NCBI RefSeq assembly: GCF_013128195.2
Contig: NZ_CP053452.2
Coordinates: 434,001-498,000, forward strand
DNA: 64,000 nucleotides
From: Frigoriglobus tundricola
Lineage (GTDB): Bacteria > Planctomycetota > Planctomycetia > Gemmatales > Gemmataceae
Direction of reading: 5' to 3'
Shown: positions 48,662 through 56,596 of the stretch, in pieces
Layout of the letters: the number at the start of each line of letters is the position of its first letter
How positions within the stretch are numbered: the first letter of the stretch is position 1
Program-made: the position numbers and the translations under genes
Notes under the pieces: generated by a model
The model's input: only the letters and a program-made list of their open reading frames with translations
Database searches by the model: none
Told to the model about the DNA's origin: nothing

Positions 48662-49005
48662 TGACGCACGCGAAGAAGAACGACGGGGCGCGTCGGCTCA
48701 AAGCCGTGCGCAGGGTCATGCGACGGGCCGGCGCCAAGGACGAGACCCGGATCGAGCCGTTCGTTCTGAACGGTCACACACTGTACCTGCGAACGCTGAA
48801 CGCCGAGCGTCAGGCGGCCATATCGGTGTGGCGTGAGGCGAACAATCGCGACGTGACGGGCCTGTTGCTTCGCCTCGTGGCCGCGTCGGTGGTCGATGCG
48901 GCGGGCCGCGAACTGCTCACACCGGCGACGGCGGCCGATCTTCCCGCGAACGTCGCGCGGGCGATCATCACCGAGATCGAGAAGCGGAACGGGTGGGGCG
49001 GCTGA
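48661..49005 (+). CDS. small element protein, possible tail assembly partner
   Basis: The 114-residue product begins MTHAKKNDGARRLKAVRRVM. A basic N-terminus is followed by FVLNGHTLYLRTLNAERQAA and the helical VTGLLLRLVAASVVDAAGRE, an arrangement seen in tail assembly chaperone-like proteins. Its start is coupled (TAATG) to the tape-measure-like gene. In phages the chaperone normally lies before the tape measure, so this assignment is weak. Confidence 0.5.
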   Translation: MTHAKKNDGARRLKAVRRVMRRAGAKDETRIEPFVLNGHTLYLRTLNAERQAAISVWREANNRDVTGLLLRLVAASVVDAAGRELLTPATAADLPANVARAIITEIEKRNGWGG

Positions 49006-49044
49006 GCCGTGGAACTGTGTACGCACCAAACACATGGGGGAACG

Positions 49045-49374
49045 ATGGCGCTGAAGTTCTTGAACTGGACCGCGGCGGCAACGACCGTCCAGGCGGCCGG
49101 GGCCGATCACGAGACGGCGCCGCGGCTGGTGGTCGGCGGCCTGAACACCGTCACCGGTGCGGATGGTAAGGCGGGTATGGCTCTGGCCGATAAGCCGAAG
49201 CTCAGCGAGTCGTGCCGGGTGTACAACAGCGGACCGGCTCCCCTGCTCGTCTACCCGACTCCTGACGGTTCGATCAACGGCGGCCGAACGGGTGAGCCGG
49301 TCCGGCTACCACCGGGGTGCTACGCGCTGTTCGAGTGCGTGGACGGCCCGAACTGGTGCTATTTGCACTCTTAA
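49045..49374 (+). CDS. small beta-rich element protein
   Basis: The 109-residue product starts MALKFLNWTAAATTVQAAGA after GGGGGAACG. It has the look of a single beta-domain structural protein (SCRVYNSGPAPLLVYPTPDG; PVRLPPGCYALFECVDGPNW), similar in style to small phage decoration or adaptor proteins. No definite family is known to me. Confidence 0.5.
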   Translation: MALKFLNWTAAATTVQAAGADHETAPRLVVGGLNTVTGADGKAGMALADKPKLSESCRVYNSGPAPLLVYPTPDGSINGGRTGEPVRLPPGCYALFECVDGPNWCYLHS

Positions 49375-49482
49375 CAGAATGACAGGGGGTAGTGGGTCAG
49401 ATTTTGGGGGATTGGGCCGAAAGACCGTGTGCTCAGGCACGGATTTTCTGTCGCAGGTTTTCGAGCCATAGGGAGGGGGGGT

Positions 49483-49764
49483 ATGGTGCAACGCTCGTTG
49501 GAGGGCCGGACGTGTGGCGGTTGCGCCTCGCCCATCACCCGCGAGGCCGGGAAGCGCGGGCCTCTGCCCGTTTACTGCGGGCGGGCGTGCCGGTGGAAGG
49601 CCGGGAACCGGCGGGACGCGGAACAGCGTGCTAGGCGCCGGGTCGGGCTGGTGTGCGAGACGTGCGGTGGGACATTCAACGCGGGGAAGTGGAAGCGGCG
49701 GTTCTGCTCGACGCGGTGTTGCCGGCGGAAGGCGGATCGGGCCGACGCGACAAGTACAGGTTGA
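49483..49764 (+). CDS. small protein with two cysteine-rich zinc-binding modules
   Basis: The 93-residue product from ATG 49483 (GGGAGGGGGGT upstream) has RTCGGCASPITREAG, VYCGRACRWKAGN, then LVCETCGGTFNAGKW and FCSTRCCRRKADR. The paired CxxC and CxxxC clusters look like two zinc fingers of the kind near phage HNH nucleases, but no HNH core follows. It probably binds nucleic acid. Confidence 0.6.
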   Translation: MVQRSLEGRTCGGCASPITREAGKRGPLPVYCGRACRWKAGNRRDAEQRARRRVGLVCETCGGTFNAGKWKRRFCSTRCCRRKADRADATSTG

Positions 49765-49977
49765 CCACCTCGCGCGAGGTGGGCGGGTCCGTGCGTGTGC
49801 CACATGGCGGCCCGCTGATACACTCGAAGCTCCCGCCTGGAACGGGAGTCGACGCGGCCGGAGGTGGGCTTGATGCTCACCCCGGCCGCATTAGAGGTGG
49901 ACGCCCTTCCAGATACGATAGGAATCGCGTAGGATGAGCTATCAGACACTGAAGCTTGGAGATGTGGAGAGTGAACT

Positions 49978-50103
49978 GTGCCGAACAACGAGCATGTCGA
50001 AATCGCGCAGAAGGGCAAAGATGCCATTGCGACGTGGCGCGAGACACAAAGAGGTGTAGGTGGGCTAGACCTGAGCCACGCGATACTAAGGGGCATTTGC
50101 CTA
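49978..50103 (+). pseudogene. 5' fragment of pentapeptide-repeat membrane protein, cut by IS630
   Basis: GTG 49978 (GGAGAGTGAACT upstream) opens a frame VPNNEHVEIAQKGKDAIATW that continues to LDLSHAILRGICL. This is a pentapeptide-repeat start. The coding sequence is interrupted at the TA at 50102-50103 by the IS, where the frame soon stops (TGA 50116). The remainder resumes at 51490. Joined across the TA, the fragments give a 399-residue protein. Confidence 0.8.
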
Positions 50104-51487
50104 GATCACGCTGGCTGAATTGGCCTTCCATCACGACGGGAATTTCGTCACCCTCGCGGGGTATCCCAGATTGACACCCGAGCGGAGCCGGTCATGCCAG
50201 GGAAGGCAGCCAAGGTGGTCATCACCGAGCGGCAGCAAGAGATCCTCCAACGGTGGGTTCGGTCTCGCTCCTGCCCGCGGGGGTTGGCCCAGCGAGCCGA
50301 GATCATCTTGCTCGCCTTCGACCGCCTGCAGAACGGACCGATCGCCAACCACCTCGGGTGCGAGCGGCACGCCGTCGGGATTTGGCGACGACGTTGGGCG
50401 GCCGCCTTCGACACCCTGGTTCGCATCGAGTGCCTCGAAGGTCTCTCGACCCTGGAGAGGGCAATCGAAGATGTCCTGAGTGATAACCCCAGGTCCGGTT
50501 GTCCGGGGACTTTTGCTCCCGACCAGATCGCCCGGATCATCGCCGTCGCCTGTGAGCCGCCGGAGGATTCGGGCCGACCCGTGACGCACTGGACCCCGAC
50601 CGCGTTGGCCGAGGAAGTGGTGGCACGCCGGATCGTCCCCTCGATCTCCGTCCGCCACGTCGGACGCCTTTTAAAAGTGCCGAACTCCAGCCCCATCGGA
50701 GTCGGTATTGGCTGAACGCGAACCCCAAGGATCCCGAGGCATTCGCCCAACAAGTCCGGGACGTGTGCGACTGCTACCAAGCTGCTCCAACGGGGTTGAA
50801 GAGCGGGGTTCACACGGTGTGCGTGGACGAGATGACGGGGGTCCAGGCGAAGGAGCGGATCGCCCCGACCAAGCCGATGCGGCCGGGTCAGGTCGAGAAA
50901 GTTGAGTTCGAGTACAAGCGGCATGGGACGCAGTGCTTGATCGGGAACTTCGAGGTCGCAACGGGTCAGGTGATCGCCCCGACGGTTCAGGCGACGCGGG
51001 GCGAGAAGGACTTCGCCACCCACATTGAGCGAACGGTGGCGACGGACCCGCAGGCGGGTTGGATCTTCGTGGCGGACAACCTGACGACGCACACCTCGGC
51101 GACGTTGGTGCTGTGGGTGGCGTCGCTGTGCGGGGTGGCGGCCGAGTCGCTGGGCCAGAAGGGGAAGAGCGGGGTGCTGAAGTCGGTCGCGACGCGGAAG
51201 GCGTTCCTGACGGACCCCCGTCATCGGGTGCGGTTCGTGTATGTGCCCAAGCACACGTCGTGGCTGAACCAAGTGGAGATCTGGTTCAGCGTGTTGGCGA
51301 GGCGTGTGGTGCGCCGTGGGAACTTCCGATCGGTGGCGGACCTGCGGGAGAAGATCCTGGCGTACATCGCGTACCACAACCGGACGCGAGCCAAGCCCTA
51401 CAAGTGGACGTACACCGGCCGCCCGCTCAACGTGTGACACCAGGAAACCCTCTGCCTTGGTGGCAGCCGAATTCAGCCAACGTGATC
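50104..51487 (+). mobile_element. IS630-family insertion sequence
   Basis: The 1384-bp element is flanked by the TA dinucleotide typical of IS630 targets (50102-50103 and 51488-51489). Its terminal inverted repeats read GATCACGCTGGCTGAATT on the left and the same with one mismatch on the right. It carries one transposase gene in two frames. Confidence 0.9.
50194..51437 (+). CDS. IS630-family transposase made by -1 frameshift
   Basis: The first frame (50194-50715) encodes the HTH part ([36 protein letters not shown]). The second, in the -1 frame (ending at 51437), encodes the DDE domain: Asp in TVCVDEMTG, Asp in [14 protein letters not shown] and Glu in [15 protein letters not shown]. Between them lies a canonical slippery heptamer T TTA AAA at 50670-50676, after which the second frame continues [14 protein letters not shown] without a stop. 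All catalytic residues are present, so the transposase is probably active and expressed by programmed frameshifting. Confidence 0.9.
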
Positions 51488-51489
51488 TA

Positions 51490-52563
51490 GCCGGTTGCGA
51501 TCTGAGGGATAGCAATTTCACTCAGGCTGATCTCAGCGGCGCAGATCTTAGCGGCGCGTTCATCTCTGGTGCGGTTTTCGATGACGCGGAACTGGCGAGG
51601 GCGACGTTTGCCAATACTACTGCATTTACAGAGCGGGCGCGCAGCGTGAGCTTTGCGAGGGCCGACATCTCCGGCGTGAAGTTCGACGGCGCCAGGCTAG
51701 AAAGGCCGTTGTTTGGTACCTGTAGAATAGGAATAGCCCACACACCACCCGTGAGCTTCACGGGCGCGTTGCTCATTGCGCCGATGTTTTCTGGCTTACC
51801 ACTTCCTGAAGCAAACTTCAGCGGGACGCAATTTCAGGGCGGGAAATTCGATAACGTCGATCTTTCGGGAGCGAATTTATCGAACGCAAGTCTTCGGCGT
51901 GTTTCTTTCGTAGGGGGGACGCTTCGGGGAGCGAACATCGCCAAGGCGAATTTCTTTGAAGTCGATATTGAAGGTGGCGATTGGAGTTCACTAAAAGGAA
52001 CTTCTCAGGCTTTTAATTTGGAAGAAACCACCGCTCCCAATCCACCAAAATATTTTGAACACTGTGAGCGAACCTGGCTTGAGCGATGGTGTAGCTGGGA
52101 GAGGCTTCGGACATTTGGGCGGCTCCCGCTCTTTGGTGCCTCATGGTCAGGGTTCGCTTTCGTCGCCCTCTACGTCTATGTGATCGCGTGGCACAACCAG
52201 CAGGTGAGAAGGATAAGCGGCTCGAATGGGCCGCAGGGTGAATGGGTCGGGCGATACTTACACGAACTGCCCATCCCCTCACTAACCCTTCTCCTTTTCA
52301 TGTCAACTGTGCTCCTGGCCGCAGCATCCACGCTCTACTCCATCTTCTGCCCTGGACGAATTCGGGAGTTCTCACAAGAGAAGTGGTGCGATGAGTTGCG
52401 GCGCCCGCTTTTGCACTATTGGCCTCTTGCGTGGAAGCATCCTCGCCTTCGCCTTGCATGCGGGCTGCTCTACGTCTTAGGTGCGGCCTGCGCAATCATC
52501 GTCGTCGGCTGGAAGATAGTCACAACGGGAAGGTACATTTTAGAGAACACGAAACTGATCTAG
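51490..52563 (+). pseudogene. 3' fragment of pentapeptide-repeat membrane protein
   Basis: The open frame from 51490 continues the protein cut at 50103. Repeats run from CDLRDSNFTQADLSGADLSG to SNASLRRVSFVGGTLRGANI. The C-terminal half has three hydrophobic spans, including SGFAFVALYVYVIAWHNQQ, SLTLLLFMSTVLLAAASTLY and LACGLLYVLGAACAIIVVGW. Base and codon use are visibly AT-richer here than in the neighbouring genes, a sign of separate transfer. The N-terminal start is lost because of the IS; the frame runs open through the IS end but without a proper start. Confidence 0.8.
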
Positions 52564-52576
52564 CGCTCACTGGCGT

Positions 52577-52825
52577 TCACTTCTTCGGCTTCTTCCCGTT
52601 CGGGGCCGGTTTCTCCGGCTCGCTCACCTCGTCGCACACCGAGAAGGTGTCGGCCGTCACGCCCAGCGCCTTCGCCAGCTTGACGACCGCGGCCCAACTT
52701 GGCGACCGCTGGCCTTGCTCGTGGTTCCGCAACGAGGTGACCGGCAAGCCGGCCCGATCGGCAAGTTGCTGTTGAGTCAGCCCGGCCTTTTCTCGCAGTT
52801 CTCGTAGCAGTTCCGCGAAACGCAT
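52577..52825 (-). CDS. XRE-family repressor-like HTH protein
   Basis: The 82-residue product has a classical XRE helix-turn-helix: LLRELREKAGLTQQQLADRA, LPVTSLRNHEQGQRSP, AVVKLAKALGVTADTF, followed by an acidic and basic linker and a Lys-rich tail. GAGAGGGTCGA precedes its ATG. It is the only gene of the element on the minus strand, facing away from the promoter region that drives the next genes. It may be the maintenance repressor. Confidence 0.85.
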   Translation of the reverse strand: MRFAELLRELREKAGLTQQQLADRAGLPVTSLRNHEQGQRSPSWAAVVKLAKALGVTADTFSVCDEVSEPEKPAPNGKKPKK

Positions 52826-52897
52826 TCGACCCTCTCTTTAACGCCTCTCTTGGCAACGCGCCGTCGCTACACCCTGTTCGTTGCTGATGATACGCCA

Positions 52898-52978
52898 TTT
52901 GGCGGATTCACGCAAATCGGCTATTCCGCCAAAACGGTTATTCACCGACTTGACTGACTCACCGACTTGACTTATCAT
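52898..52978 (+). promoter_or_regulatory. operator/promoter region between the XRE gene and the small genes
   Basis: An inverted pair TTTGGCGGA (52898) and TCCGCCAAA (52925) is followed by two 13-bp direct copies of CACCGACTTGACT (52943 and 52960). The second half forms a near-consensus promoter: TTGACT at 52950, 17 bp, TATCAT at 52973. The XRE protein probably binds here. Confidence 0.65.
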
Positions 52979-53026
52979 GCCTTCGTTGGCAGTCGGAACG
53001 GGTGTGACAAACGCGAGGGTTACAAG

Positions 53027-53098
53027 ATGGCAACGCTCATCGGGCTGGTTGTGGCGTTCGTGTGGGTGGTGGTCGCGGGCAAGAAGGGCTGGCTCTAA
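53027..53098 (+). CDS. 23-residue membrane peptide
   Basis: A short frame directly behind the promoter reads MATLIGLVVAFVWVVVAG with a basic end, that is, one membrane span. GAGGGTTACAAG precedes the ATG, giving good spacing. It could be a toxin-like or small regulatory peptide. Confidence 0.5.
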   Translation: MATLIGLVVAFVWVVVAGKKGWL

Positions 53099-53113
53099 AC
53101 GGAGGGTTGCACC

Positions 53114-53323
53114 TTGGACGGGACGACGGCGGCGGTTGTCTGGCTGATGGTCGATGCGGACGGCAACTACGAGGTGGCGAAGGACGCGGACGACTTGCAG
53201 GCTCCCGCGGGAACGGCCTCACGGCTGGTCAAACTATCCGTGAGGGTGCCGACCCCGAAGGCGGTGGAACTGGTCGGGACCGTGAGCAACGAACCGGCGG
53301 GCGGGGCGCTGGTCGCGGGGTGA
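53114..53323 (+). CDS. small element protein, unknown
   Basis: The 69-residue frame starts at TTG 53114 behind GGAGGTTGCACC and reads MDGTTAAVVWLMVDADGNYE with a mixed, acidic, beta-like composition. No family is known. It lies 15 bp behind the membrane peptide gene and is presumably co-transcribed. Confidence 0.5.
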   Translation: MDGTTAAVVWLMVDADGNYEVAKDADDLQAPAGTASRLVKLSVRVPTPKAVELVGTVSNEPAGGALVAG

Positions 53324-53391
53324 GGGGTGCGTGATCTGGGGCCGGGCACGTTGCCCGGTTCCCTCTCTGGTGACATCTGAGGGAAGCAACC

Positions 53392-53811
53392 ATGACGACG
53401 ACGAACGGGAAGACGGAGGCGGGCAACGCGACGGCAGGCAACGGGCGGGCGGCCGGGAATCGAATCCAGGCGGTGAAGCCGCGCAACGTGAAAGCGAGGA
53501 AGCGGCCGGCGAAGAAGCCCGCGGGGAAGAAGCCTCACCCGGCCCTCGCGTGGGCGAACGACCCCGTGGAGCGCAGCAAGACGATGCAGTGCAACGAACT
53601 GCGGGGCTGCATGCACATGATTCTGTCGCTGGCCGGGAGCGTGAGGCTCTTACCCTGCACCATGCTCGGCTCGCCCCTGAAGCTCGACGGGGGGTTCCTT
53701 CGCGCGTGCGAGTTCTTCGCTCACGGCATCGACCTTCAGGTGAGCGAGTTCTTCAAGGCGATCCGCGAACTGGAGACCGCGAACGGCGTGGAGAGCGGCT
53801 ACGGCCGGTGA
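53392..53811 (+). CDS. element protein with basic N-terminus, unknown
   Basis: The 139-residue product has a basic, Lys/Arg-rich first half (VKARKRPAKKPAGKKPHPAL) and a folded second half (LACEFF-type: GGFLRACEFFAHGIDLQVSE). GAGGGAAGCAACC sits before ATG 53392. The basic tail suggests nucleic acid binding. No family is known. Confidence 0.55.
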   Translation: MTTTNGKTEAGNATAGNGRAAGNRIQAVKPRNVKARKRPAKKPAGKKPHPALAWANDPVERSKTMQCNELRGCMHMILSLAGSVRLLPCTMLGSPLKLDGGFLRACEFFAHGIDLQVSEFFKAIRELETANGVESGYGR

Positions 53812-54017
53812 GCCGACACCGCGGTCTGATCGCACACCCCACGGTGTCGAAGCGTGGTAGTGATCAGGCGAACACGCGAGGTGGCCTTTTTTGAAAACTT
53901 CGAGTTGGCTAATCTTCACATCCATCACGGATAAACGGCTCCGGCCCGACGCGGGCAAACTGGTCGGTTGCTCTTTGCACCGGCCGTTCACGACTCCACA
54001 ACTGTGAGGGTATTCAG

Positions 54018-54587
54018 ATGACTGCCGTTCAAGACTCGATCGATACCTATGACTACAGCGGTCCCCCTGTCGACTTCGTTGCCGCGGCACAGGCTGGCGA
54101 CCTTACAGCAATTCAAGCGGCAGCGGACTGGTACAGAGATCGCGGGCAACCCGCACATCCAACCAACAAGGCGATCCTGAGCGACGAGCAGAACGCCTAC
54201 TTCGTTGAAGTGTACAAGACCGAGATCGAGTTGCAGGTGACGAAGGCTAAATCACTCCTCACGCTTCTCTCAATGCTTCAAGCCACCTTCAGCGAGGGGG
54301 AGAATGTCAGCCGGCGACGGGTGTCCCGAGCGGCGGTGGATGACGCTCTCCGCCTCACCTACGGGCTGCCGGTTCGCGTTGGGAGGATGGATCGCGAAGG
54401 GGGATGCGTCATCTGTCCAACCGATTACGTCAACGAGGATGCTATCCGCTCGCTTCTGCTCGCAACGTTGGCGCGAAAATTCCCCCGCGCTAAATTCGAC
54501 ATCTGTTTCAGTAACGAAACGCACTCATTCGCCGGTTTAAAAGGCGAAAACGCATTCGCCCTGGAAACCTACACTGACACCGAATAA
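54018..54587 (+). CDS. element protein, unknown
   Basis: The 189-residue product (GAGGGTATTCAG upstream) starts MTAVQDSIDTYDYSGPPVD, with a helical middle (YKTEIELQVTKAKSLLTLLS) and a C-terminal alpha/beta part (GGCVICPTDYVNEDAIRSLL; FDICFSNETHSFAGL). It is less GC-rich than most neighbours. I do not recognise it. Its position at the accessory end, next to the right integrase, suggests cargo. Confidence 0.6.
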   Translation: MTAVQDSIDTYDYSGPPVDFVAAAQAGDLTAIQAAADWYRDRGQPAHPTNKAILSDEQNAYFVEVYKTEIELQVTKAKSLLTLLSMLQATFSEGENVSRRRVSRAAVDDALRLTYGLPVRVGRMDREGGCVICPTDYVNEDAIRSLLLATLARKFPRAKFDICFSNETHSFAGLKGENAFALETYTDTE

Positions 54588-54618
54588 TACTCGGCGGTCC
54601 GATCCTCGACGTACACCT

Positions 54619-54645
54619 ACGCCCGGCACTGCCGGGCGTTTTCGT
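54619..54645 (+). terminator. rho-independent terminator
   Basis: ACGCCCGGCA and TGCCGGGCGT pair tightly and are followed by TTTTCGTTTC. Confidence 0.8.
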
Positions 54646-54681
54646 TTCAGCCTCTTACTTTCGCACACGGCAATTTGTTAC

Positions 54682-54707
54682 AAAACGCTGTAAATTCAAG
54701 GGGAATT
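54682..54707 (+). repeat. 26-bp repeat flanking the right integrase, left copy
   Basis: The copy AAAACGCTGTAAAT...GGGGAATT matches 56235-56260 in 22 of 26 positions. The pair brackets the integrase and may be its arm-type sites. Confidence 0.55.
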
Positions 54708-54809
54708 TACGATTGATAAATCCTCGCCACGGATGGCGGGCCTGCCTACATTCGCCTCCGTCGCGCGACCCTGAAGGGCCACGCGGCACCACCTCTTGAG
54801 GGGCGAGGC

Positions 54810-56084
54810 ATGGCGAGGGCTCCAACCATTCTGACTCACAACAACAAGTCTCTCCCGCTCAGGGAGTGGGCGCGGCTGAAGGGGATTTCTCCGCACCTCC
54901 TGCACAAGCGGCTGTCAGAGTTGAAGTGGGATGTTGCACGCGCGATCGACACCCCGGTGCGGCAGACGGTCCGGCGCGGTGGTCGGCATAAGGCCGGTGT
55001 GCCGCGGCCGTGCCCGGCGCTCAAGAAACACCCATCCGGCCGCGCTTACGTGCGATGGAAGATGCGAGGCCGGACGTTCGAGCGGTACTTTGGAGCGTGG
55101 GGCAGCGCGAAGGCTACTGCGGATTACCGGCGCTTCGCGTTGGAATGGGCAACGGGATTGTTCGAGCGGCCGACGAGCGAATGGGGGCCATTGACCGTGA
55201 AGAGGCTGGCTGATGCGTTTCTCGCCCATGCTGAGCGAGAGTACGTGAAGCACGGCGAGCCAACGTCGGAATACTCTCTGATTCTCGCAGCCTGTCGCGG
55301 AGTGAACGACTTGTACGCTGACACCCCGGCTGCCGCGTTTCTCCCGAACAACCTCCGCATCGTTCGTGAGGGGTTCGTGAAAAAGGGGCTGACGCGGAAC
55401 ACGTGCAACGCCTACGCCTCGCGCATCGTCCGCATGTTCGGATGGGCGGTGGGGCAGAGCCTCATAACACCCGATGTCCACCTCGCGCTCAAGCAAGTTG
55501 AACACCTGAAGGCCGGGCGCACGTCAGCCCCCGACCGCGAACCGCGTAAGCCCGTGTCAGACGATGTGGTGACAAAGACGCTGACGCATCTCGGAAACGG
55601 CTCGCGGGGCAAGGCTGTTGCCGCGATGGTACAGGTTCAGCGTTTGACCGGCATGAGGCCGGGCGAGGTGGCGAAGCTTCGGCCGTGCGACCTCGACCGC
55701 GGAGCCGACGTCTGGCGCTACGAGGTACCGAAGCCGAAGAACATCCATCGTGGCAAACACCAAGCCTACTATCTCGGTCCGAAGGCCGTGGCGATCCTTT
55801 CGCCGTTCGTTGAGGCGGCGAAGTCACAGACGGCCCCCCTGTTCGGCATACTCCCACGCGCGTACACGCAGGCGATCCGCGTTGCGGCGCGCCGGGCGGG
55901 CGTTCCCGCCTGGACGTCGCACCAACTCCGCCACGCACTTGCTACAGAGGTTGCCACTCGCTTTCGGTCACTGAGTTACGCGGCAGCAGCGATCGGAGAC
56001 TCGGCCGCTATCGCCGATGCCGTATATGTCCATGTTGACCCGAACGAGTTGAAGCGGATCGAGATCGCACGGCTGATGGGGTGA
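54810..56084 (+). CDS. tyrosine recombinase/integrase (right) with N-terminal HTH
   Basis: The 424-residue protein has an N-terminal HTH of the type found in phage and homing-endonuclease proteins (LREWARLKGISPHLLHKRL, then DVARAIDTPV). After a core-binding domain come the recombinase motifs: LTGMRPGEVAKLRPCDLD (Arg), WTSHQLRHALATEVATRF (His-x-x-Arg), and the final tyrosine in AVYVHVDPNELKR. The usual second His (LGH) is replaced by IGDS, so activity may be altered. It lies 204 bp inside attR and points toward it. It is clearly unlike the left integrase and may come from another element. Confidence 0.85.
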   Translation: MARAPTILTHNNKSLPLREWARLKGISPHLLHKRLSELKWDVARAIDTPVRQTVRRGGRHKAGVPRPCPALKKHPSGRAYVRWKMRGRTFERYFGAWGSAKATADYRRFALEWATGLFERPTSEWGPLTVKRLADAFLAHAEREYVKHGEPTSEYSLILAACRGVNDLYADTPAAAFLPNNLRIVREGFVKKGLTRNTCNAYASRIVRMFGWAVGQSLITPDVHLALKQVEHLKAGRTSAPDREPRKPVSDDVVTKTLTHLGNGSRGKAVAAMVQVQRLTGMRPGEVAKLRPCDLDRGADVWRYEVPKPKNIHRGKHQAYYLGPKAVAILSPFVEAAKSQTAPLFGILPRAYTQAIRVAARRAGVPAWTSHQLRHALATEVATRFRSLSYAAAAIGDSAAIADAVYVHVDPNELKRIEIARLMG

Positions 56085-56138
56085 GTGATTGCGACTACTG
56101 CCCGCAACGTGTACAAGCGGGCAACCGGGGCCGACGCC

Positions 56139-56155
56139 TGCGGTAGACTACCGCA
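56139..56155. promoter_or_regulatory. 17-bp palindrome, right copy
   Basis: TGCGGTAGACTACCGCA, identical to 40214-40230, lies between the right integrase and attR. Confidence 0.65.
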
Positions 56156-56234
56156 GTGCGCGGCCGGAACTACCGTTTTCCCTTGCGTTTCGATGCTGCA
56201 TCTGTGTTCACTTGTGCGGCGCAGGCGATGTGCG

Positions 56235-56260
56235 AAAATGCTGTAAATCTCAGGGGAATT
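56235..56260 (+). repeat. 26-bp repeat flanking the right integrase, right copy
   Basis: The second copy (AAAATGCTGTAAAT...GGGGAATT) lies 28 bp before attR. Confidence 0.55.
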
Positions 56261-56288
56261 GTGTCCCGGCGGGTAGGGGTTTTCGGTA

Positions 56289-56334
56289 ATTGTGGATCTG
56301 GATGTCGCGGGTTCAAATCCCGTCAGTCACCCTC
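56289..56334 (+). other. attR, right attachment repeat
   Basis: This is the 46-bp copy of the tRNA-His 3' half, starting in the anticodon loop and ending TCACCCTC. It lacks the 5' half and is not a functional tRNA gene. Confidence 0.93.
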
Positions 56335-56353
56335 ACCTGACAACCACGCAACT

Positions 56354-56369
56354 CCCTTTCAGCCGAAGC
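56354..56369 (+). repeat. leftover left-arm sequence beyond attR
   Basis: CCCTTTCAGCCGAAGC is identical to 40147-40162, which lies just inside attL. On the chromosomal side of attR it looks like a remnant of another element that once used the same site. Confidence 0.55.
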
Positions 56370-56596
56370 CGTTCCTGCTTACCCCGTGAGTGCCGGGGAG
56401 TGCCGGGGTCGGCTCCCGAAGGATGGCTTCTCTCATACGCTTTCGCAGAGCGCCGGTAGGAACCCGCCGCGTGTCTCCACATCCTACTTCGGCCGCAAGT
56501 GATCGGGCCGTGGGCACCGCGCAAGCCGGCATCCGGTAAACTCGCTTCGAAGTGGAGCGGTTTTTCGGAGTGAGGAAATCTCACCGGTCCGCGGCG

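Larger units (their letters stand above)
40093..56288. mobile_element. 16.2-kb integrative element in tRNA-His (phage-satellite-like)
   Basis: A perfect 46-bp repeat of the tRNA 3' half bounds this region (40093-40138 and 56289-56334). Inside are tyrosine recombinases at both ends, excisionase-like HTH genes, a RepA-like ATPase with iterons, a sigma-like regulator, an HK97-type prohead protease, a tape-measure-like gene, small structural-type genes, an XRE repressor and an IS630-disrupted pentapeptide gene. No terminase, portal or major capsid gene was found. Nearly all genes face the same way, head to tail. Confidence 0.9.

Noticed and set aside
49765-49977. Short coding-like tail ending at TAG near 49932
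   Set aside because: The frame (MLTPAALEVDALPDTIGIA) has no start region or ribosome binding site long enough to support a gene.
56289-56334. A second tRNA-His
   Set aside because: Only the 3' half from the anticodon loop onward is present; it is the right attachment repeat.
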